A stretch of 64,000 nucleotides of DNA. It comes from Oikopleura dioica. Its lineage: Eukaryota; Chordata; Appendicularia; Copelata; Oikopleuridae. The translations under genes and the position numbers were made by a program. A model generated the notes under the pieces. The model was given only the letters and a program-made list of their open reading frames with translations, made no database searches and had not been told where the DNA came from. Of the stretch, positions 57,824-64,000 are shown piece after piece. The number at the start of each line of letters is the position of its first letter. The stretch's first letter is position 1. The DNA lies in contig OU015569.1 of NCBI GenBank assembly GCA_907165135.1, forward strand, positions 7,502,501 to 7,566,500. The letters run 5' to 3'.

Positions 57824-58486
57824 GACCAAAAAATCATACCCGAGCGTTTCTTATCACAAAAAAATAGTTGGAATGAGAAAGATTTTGCACTAGAAGTCTA
57901 CTTATCCTCCCATGCGCCCTAAAAGTCTGGCTAGCGTCTGAAGGCGACTTTAGTAAGTAGCATGAGGCGAGAGCCAAATGACCCTCGTGGGTTCGATTAA
58001 TTGACCCTTGAGTAAACAATTGTCTCCCAAGTTTTCTCCTAATTTCTGGCTTCTCCCTCTCACTAAACCAGCTCGTTCTATTCTTCCTCTTTTTGCGGAT
58101 ATCCTTTTCACGCGCGTATTTTTCGGCACTGATCCAAGCCAAAACACAATCACAGACAAGTTCTCAAAGACGCTATAAAACGCATAAGCGTGGCAACTTG
58201 ATCCCGAAAATCCCCTTTGAACATTTGGTAAACTGATAAATTTACGGGCTCTCATTTCCCCAAGCAGTATTTTTCGTAAACAACGTCCGCCAAAGCTCCA
58301 AGTAGAGCGAGTTCCTGAGCAGTTCAAATCTTTTCTCGCTGATGAGGCAGCATATTTTGCAAACCACAGCCATTGTAGTCGATCTTTTCTGTGCTGGAGA
58401 GGCTCCATTCAAACAGTACAACGAAACGGTTGAAAGTAACTTCTGAGGTTTTATCGACGTCTGGCCAAGATTGAAAAAATTCTCCC

Positions 58487-59024
58487 ATGACTGTTTCCGA
58501 TCTGCCGCAATTTTCACAGGACTTGATTCTAGCGTTATTGGCTGATGTTTTAAATTGCCCGTCGCAAATTTTGAGCGATGGTGAGTTGAGGTCTAAAATT
58601 AGAAATTAGAAAATAAGCGAAAGTAAGACCGGTAATCGGCAGTGGCAAAACAGGAATCGCTGGATTTCGAGGGCGTCAACTGGGAGGATAATGAGCTGGA
58701 CAAGCTCGATATGAGCAGTCACGTGATCAATTGAGCGAGTTATATAATTTACACCATAATTTCCAGCGTCGGCGCGCCTCTTTGAAACAATTGAAGTGGG
58801 CATTCACTTCAAAATTATCAATTTCCATCATTAGCGATATCTTGTTTTGGGCCACTTTTGAACTTGGAGAGCGTCAATTAATCACAAAAACGATCATCCC
58901 TTCATTATCGATATCAAAGTGGTCTATCCCAACATATTTTTTCTTCGTCATTTACAGTAGCAAAGAATCAAGGAAAGAAATCAAATTTCATCAAAGAATT
59001 CTTCTGGTAGTCTTTGACTATTAG
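58487..59024 (+). CDS. Small gene, 61 or about 147 residues, function unknown
   Basis: Exon 58487-58580 starts MTVSDLPQFSQDLILALLA. A 62-base GT-AG intron in phase 1 leads to exon 58643-58722 (KQESLDFEGVNWEDNELDK). The frame can stop at 58732-58734, or a further 44-base GT-AG intron (58723-58766) continues in phase 0 to RRRASLKQLKWAFTSKLSI and a stop at 59024. The order of a Leu-rich helical start and then GVNWEDNELD is faintly reminiscent of COMM-domain proteins, but this is not a firm match. Minus-strand frames overlapping the start are probably shadows. Confidence 0.5.
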
Positions 59025-59029
59025 TCAAA

Positions 59030-60006
59030 GTAAAGTAAGCTAAGCCGGCTGGTGTTCGGAAATTTCCACAGATGGCGCTTTTCACTTGTTCTGGCAAAGG
59101 CGAAAGTTCCTCTGCTGCGTTGTTCAAATGTTTATTCTTCAAACAAATTCTTTTTTATTTTATTTTAAATTGGGCCTTTTCGATATTTGCCTCATAAAGG
59201 TCGCCTTCCACTAAAAAGTCTTAACTGTGTTATTGGAATAAATGGTGACAGCGGATCACATCTGCTTACAACGAGAAATACGGGTTCTCCGGGGACATTG
59301 AAACTTTCATGGAGATTTTACCTGCCATTCAAGGCTAAATAAAAGCTTCTTTCTACTACCGACTGTGCTCAAAATAAGTACTTTTATAGAATAATTCCAA
59401 GATATTGAATATTTATGCGCTGAAGACATAAAAGACAATAAAAGCTCATCGAACTATTAATTCTACTCATTTATGGCTAGAAACGTAAATAAAAACACAA
59501 ATTTTTTTGATTTTTGTGATGGCGCTCGCGCGCCCGAGGCATCTCAAACGGTGGCGCCCATGCACCCAGACTAATCGTGGACTTTCAATAACCTTAGTAT
59601 TGAACCCCTTGCCTGAAATATTTTTTAAAGTTACTGAAAATCATCCTCAATTTTAACTCAGCTGCAAGTTTTTTTTAAATATATCTCACTGAAAAGAGAG
59701 AAACGAAGACGATAAAGATATTTATCCATCGAATATCGACTTGAAGAGAGAATCAGAGAGCTGGAAAGAGTAAATAAACAAACCTTCTACCGCCTTGAAA
59801 CCCTTGAATAGCAAAGAGAGTAACTGAAAATTATAAAAAGAAAATCACCATAAAAGAAAGAGAGAAGAAAAGAAAATCTGAAGCAGCACAATACCGGAGA
59901 TGCCATGAAAATCAAACAAGTCGATTATAACTACTTAGAATCGAAGTTAAAGAGATTCGATTGAGCATCCAAAACACACGAAAAGAGACATTTGATAAAA
60001 GAAGTC
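59030..60006. other. Upstream region of the EMI/EGF gene with purine-rich leader
   Basis: No coding frame of note. From about 59690 to 60000 the plus strand becomes strongly purine-rich (repeated GAGAGA and GAAAAG blocks) right up to the ATG at 60007, which may be the 5'UTR or a core promoter feature. Confidence 0.4.
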
Positions 60007-63000
60007 ATGAGGATTCGTCCTGTGCAGCTGGCACTAGCTACTGCAGCCATTGCTCAGCAAGGTAAGCGGGAAGGGGTTTTCTAAGTGAATTTGGCCAGTG
60101 TGGGAAAAACACATTTCTTGGCAGCGCGTATAATCAGCCCTCGATGTCAACTGGCGTCACGTATTTTCTGATCCCTTATTGATCTGGCTATTTCCACCCA
60201 AAAACGATAACGCTAAATAATATACAATGTATCAGATCAAATTTCCAATATTGTTAATTATGTTTAACTGTTTTGCCAAATCCGTGGAACTGACTTTTAG
60301 ACTTTGGCCTTGCGCATAATTAAAATAATATTTTTGTGAATGAAAACTTCAATTTCGATGATTTTATTGATCACTCCAAAGGGGTCGGCTGGAGACAAAA
60401 GGGTGGCTTGTGGAGAATCGCACGTTCCAAATAAATCTGTCGATTTCCGTTGAGAAATGTTCCTTTGCGCTCAGCACATTTCGTGTTGTAATAAAATAAG
60501 AGTGTCAATGCATTTGGGGTGCGTCCAAGTATGAGATCGTTGACATTCAGAGTCCATGTCGCGGCCAAGATTGTCTCTCTGACGGCCGACGCGCTGTCTG
60601 CCGAAAACTTTCGCGAAATGGCAGTTATATTTACGCTCATGTTTAGAAAGTAGGGATCAAAACAAGAAAGATATATTTTTGAAGAAATGCGATCCGGAAG
60701 TTTTGTGTCGATGACTGTACTTGAGCAAATGGAGGTCACAGCGATTGGCACTCTAGGTGCCAAGGGTACTCCGAGGACGATGCATAAGAATTTCCTAAAT
60801 TTCCCAAATTGACTTTTGAACACTCAGCAAGAGTGATAGCCTTGTAGGTGCAGGCGGTACTTGATCTAGTTGCGACTAATATTGATTTGCAGAATGGGAA
60901 GCTTTCCAAGATTCACTATCACAAATGCGCCCAAACAAAGCGCCTCCTGTACATCTTCGTATTTTAACAAAATTTTAGCTCAAACTCTCCGCCCCTCAGA
61001 TCCAAACGTTTGCGCCTCCACGAAAATCGTGAAGAAGCAGAAACGCCAGCCAGTAGTGAAGCAAGCTGACCGAACGAAAAAAGTCTGGAAGAAGAATTGT
61101 CCAAACGGGCAGCGATGGTGTATCGACTACGAAACCACGTAAGTGTTGTTCTGATATCGTTAGCTTTAAGAATTTTCCTCAAAATGTGCCAATAATGAAT
61201 ACAATGATCGTCTCGATTTCCGGTCAGTTTCCTGGCTCTGGCTCTTTATGTGCTCAAATTTCCGCAAATTTTAATGCCAGGAAGTTCAGAAGGGTCAACG
61301 TATTAACGAGCTTCTTGTGTTTGATTTTCGACTGGTTGATTTTGTGGATTCAGTTGCTCTCTTTAATTCAGCAGCTGCACAACACTAGAATATGAGCAAA
61401 TTGCTCCGAGCTTTCGAATCTTAACAATCCGATGGACATTTTTTTCGATAAGGCAAATAATAAATCGCCTGTTTTATTCGCATCCCAGTCTTAAAACCAG
61501 AAACGAGCGGATATGGGCGGCCATATAGAATTGACCTTGACAAAATTCTCCCATGTAGAATTCACTCCCTCAAATCAGCTTTCGTTTCAGCGAAAACATC
61601 GGCTTATTGCTTCACAAAATATATTTTGGTTTTGTGAAAGCATTTCTGGCGGAAGTAGACAACCTTTTGAGAAAGTTTTTATTGGCGTCAGGCCAGGGTT
61701 TTCGGCGCCCTATGAGATTTATACTGAAGTCACAAATAGGATTAAAGTTTATTGGATCTCTAGAATACGTTCTCACTTTTCGCGCTTACCGATATCGACT
61801 TACAGCACTTGTTGACTGTCAATTATTGCGTCTGCATTTCGAAAGTGTCCAAGTTCAAAGTAGAAGCTTCTTCATCAACTAGCGATTTAAACAATATGAT
61901 CTGTTAAATATTCCGGAATTCATGCTTCACTGGTCACTAATAAATCCTGAAGGAATATAAAAGTTATTGTAATTCGAATTTTATATTTCGGAATCTTCAA
62001 GTTCTTTTCAGCTCAGCGACGTCAAGACACCTTCCTCCACACTTTAAAACGGTGCTTCAAAAAAGGAGGATGCGTGGGATAAAATTAATAAAAAATGAAA
62101 TGTAGCTAGATGGCCTGGAAAGCCTCATTGTGGTGAGGTGGCTGGCTCATCTGTGGCTGGCTACGTAATTAGCTCCGACTGAGGTGATGCTCCGGTGTTG
62201 ACATAAATCTAACCGTCAATTCTGCGGCGCACTTCTTTGTATTTGCGGTGCTGAATACAGCGAGCGCGGACGCATACAGTGACGTTCGTGTTTGAGCAGC
62301 TGAACGCCAAAATTTCAGCAATTCTCTCTTCGCGCCTCTTCCTCACCTGTTCCTGGCAATATGATACTGTGTCTTCCTCTTGAACTAATACACTCTTTAG
62401 AACTTTAAACATAATACTATTCGCTGACAAAACATGAATTTTATTTGAAGAAATTTAAAGTTATTTCATTTCCCCGTGCAATGCTCAATTTTCGCAAAAT
62501 GGGTCAAAAATCACAAGCAATTATTTTTAATATTTTCCATTGGAAACGTTCCGATAATCGGTCAATTCTTAAGGAAGGTATTCTACACGACCTTCGAGCA
62601 AGTGACTGTGGATGAGGAAGTAACTGTCTATTCCTGTTGCGCCGGATGGGCAGAAGGAAGCGATCCTGGATGTACTGTACAAGTTTGCGGAGCGGGAGCT
62701 TGTTTTCACGGCGGCTATTGCTCCAAGGATGGCAAAAGGTAACGTCCTGAGCTTACGTTATGTTCTCTTTTTATTCTAGGAAATAGTTGTTAACTTATTT
62801 GCTTAGCTGTATTTGTAAAAATGGATGGACAGGAGACCGCTGTGAGCGAGATATTAATGAGTGCGAAGTCGGCAACGGACAGTGCTCGCACCAATGCTGC
62901 AACCTTGTAGGCAGTTACAAATGTAGCTGTCCACAAGGGTGGATTTTACTCGATGATGAGCGCACATGCTCTGACATCGACGAATGCCAGGAGCGGAACG

Positions 63001-63894
63001 GAGGCTGTGCCCATCAGTGTCACAACGTCGACGGAGGCTATCAATGCTCTTGCGACGTCGGATACAAGCTCCACAACGATCAACGTTCGTGTCTTCCGGT
63101 CAACCGATGCGCGCGAGGAAAGGCTTGTCTAATTATTGATGAGGATCTCCTCTCGACTTATTTTTCCGATATGATTTTGAAATGCCAGCGAAAGATAATG
63201 GCAATTGCGCTCAAAAGTGTATTGTGTTGAACGAACACAGCTTCAAGTGCGACTGTGAAGACGGCTTTGTACTTTCAGAAAATGGACGTAATTGCGAATT
63301 GGAAGATCCTTGCCTGAGAAACAATGCCGGCTGCCAACACAACTGCCAGTCTGTCGGGCAACAAGCAGTCTGTTCCTGCGATGCTGGTTTTCAACTCGGC
63401 CGAGATGGCAAGAAGTGTGTCGACATCGATGAGTGTGCCACTGACAATGGAGGTTGTTCGTTTATGTGCACAAATACAGAGGGCAGCTTCTTCTGTAGCT
63501 GTCAAGATGGTTATGAAGTGGGTGAGGACGGTTTCACCTGCTACAAGGTTGTGATCGAGCTCATTAGCAGAAAAAAGGTAATTTATTTACCATTGACATA
63601 TAACAACGTCAAAGCTCGTTTACAGTCATCGCGAATGCGATAATTTCCGAATTAATACATCGTGAGCGATTTTACGGAACATTACAGTTTTAATGCAATG
63701 TTTGGGAAGCAAAAAAGAGCAGCGCTATCAACACTAGCCTTAGCGATGATTTAAGCCTAAGCCAAAAAGTCAATGTTTATATAAGAATATTTAGAGATGT
63801 CAACCAGGACGCGACGGATGTCAACATTCATGCTCAGAAGACAGTGGCGAGGCGATTTGCAAGTGCCGTGATGGCTTTCAGCTTGAGGTCGACG
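60007..63894 (+). CDS. Secreted EMI and multiple-EGF protein, MEGF6-like (3' end beyond window)
   Basis: Extracellular matrix-type protein. Exon 60007-60061 encodes a signal peptide (MRIRPVQLALATAAIAQQ). Exons 61000-61138 and 62574-62738 form an EMI domain: VCASTKIV, WKKNCPNGQRWCIDYET, then YTTFEQVTVDEEVTVYSCC with the CCAGW end, running into the first EGF. Exon 62807-63117 carries EGF modules including two calcium-binding types (DINECEVGNGQCSHQCC, DIDECQERNGGCAHQC). Exon 63189-63577 carries further EGFs (DIDECATDNGGCSFMC), and 63795-63894 another (GRDGCQHSCSEDSGEA). Phases agree across all junctions (2, 2, 1, 0), but the intron 63118-63188 needs a GA donor. Signal peptide, EMI and an EGF array match MEGF6-like proteins; the final identity depends on the missing C-terminus. 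Confidence 0.85.
60371..60820 (-). CDS. Antisense coding exon nested in the EMI/EGF intron; unknown secreted-type protein
   Basis: An open frame of about 150 codons with normal protein composition: KFLCIVLGVPLAPRVPIAV, then a Cys-containing folded-looking part (ISSKIYLSCFDPYFLNMSV, TWTLNVNDLILGRTPNALT) and an end with CAERKGTFLNGNRQIYLER. There is no ATG at its start, and an acceptor AG lies just upstream (GCTGAG near 60823), so it is the last exon of a minus-strand gene. Four or five Cys and an N-glycosylation site (NMSVN) suggest an extracellular domain. Family not recognised. Confidence 0.5.
   Translation of the reverse strand, partial: FKSQFGKFRKFLCIVLGVPLAPRVPIAVTSICSSTVIDTKLPDRISSKIYLSCFDPYFLNMSVNITAISRKFSADSASAVRETILAATWTLNVNDLILGRTPNALTLLFYYNTKCAERKGTFLNGNRQIYLERAILHKPPFCLQPTPLE
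61140..62205. other. Second intron of the EMI/EGF gene, no supported gene
   Basis: Long AT-rich intron. Plus-strand frames at 61513-61882 overlap one another in two phases and have no motifs. Confidence 0.45.
62209..62430 (-). CDS. Possible antisense exon, 73 codons
   Basis: The frame contains YCQEQVRKRREERIAEILAF and NTNVTVCVRARCIQHRKYK. It has an ATG start and plausible composition, but no splice partner or family was found. It sits in the second intron of the EMI/EGF gene on the opposite strand, like the exon at 60.4 kb. Confidence 0.25.
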   Translation of the reverse strand: MSANSIMFKVLKSVLVQEEDTVSYCQEQVRKRREERIAEILAFSCSNTNVTVCVRARCIQHRKYKEVRRRIDG

Positions 63895-64000
63895 GTAAAA
63901 GGAAAATGATTCAAATGCTATCATTTTTACAATGATCTGACTTCATAATTATAAGTTTGATTAATACTGGTTGTTACATCCGACATAAAAGTGATTGAAC

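Noticed and set aside
57834-58517. Three overlapping minus-strand frames downstream of dynein
   Set aside because: They overlap in different phases without a consistent splice chain; a CENCG zinc-ribbon-like string is isolated. The plus-strand gene at 58487 explains part of the region better.
1-64000. CRISPR arrays, rRNA genes, bacterial operons or phage genes
   Set aside because: None seen. Splicing, gene families and the tRNA type are eukaryotic throughout.

Overview
The window looks like nuclear DNA of an appendicularian tunicate, most probably Oikopleura dioica or a close relative. Four things point there. Gene families are chordate/metazoan (axonemal dynein heavy chain, TRPM2-like channel with a NUDT9 domain, SLC26 and K2P membrane proteins, an EMI/EGF protein). 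Most introns are only 31-100 bases. Many reading frames can only be joined with introns that start GA, GC or GG instead of GT, a known appendicularian trait. The dynein gene has an 11.3 kb uninterrupted exon. The species name is inference; the intron features are read directly.

Layout. 1-3.1 kb: two tandem secreted astacin metalloproteases (+), the first cut by the window edge. 3.15 kb: tRNA-Leu(AAG) (-). 3.3-7.2 kb: an unrecognised gene, a two-pore-domain K+ channel and a small unrecognised gene (all -). 8.0-10.6 kb: a small ORF and an intact aldo-keto reductase (-). 10.8-16 kb: a TRPM2-like channel ending in a NUDT9-like domain (-). 17.5-18.9 kb: a BPNT2/IMPAD1-type phosphatase (+). 19.4 kb: a candidate secreted peptide precursor (-). 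20.5-21.2 kb: a young 636-bp fold-back element with 5-bp target duplication. 23-26 kb: three partly resolved genes (-). 27.3-32.0 kb: an SLC26 anion transporter (-). 32-43.7 kb: gene-poor, with two TTAA-flanked miniature elements and one complete unfamiliar 264-residue gene at 37.8-38.8 kb. 43.7-57.7 kb: an outer-arm axonemal dynein heavy chain of the DNAH9/11/17 type (+). 58.5 kb: a small gene (+). 60.0 kb to the end: an EMI/EGF-repeat secreted protein (+) with an antisense coding exon in its first intron, running off the window.

Three frameshifts in otherwise excellent genes (two in dynein, one in the phosphatase) each sit in a five-base homopolymer and each need exactly one extra base. Assembly error is the simplest explanation, but genomic and cDNA reads should be compared. 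There is no obvious pathway linking the genes. Themes are ion transport (K2P, TRPM2-like, SLC26), cilia (dynein) and secreted matrix/protease proteins (astacins, EMI/EGF).
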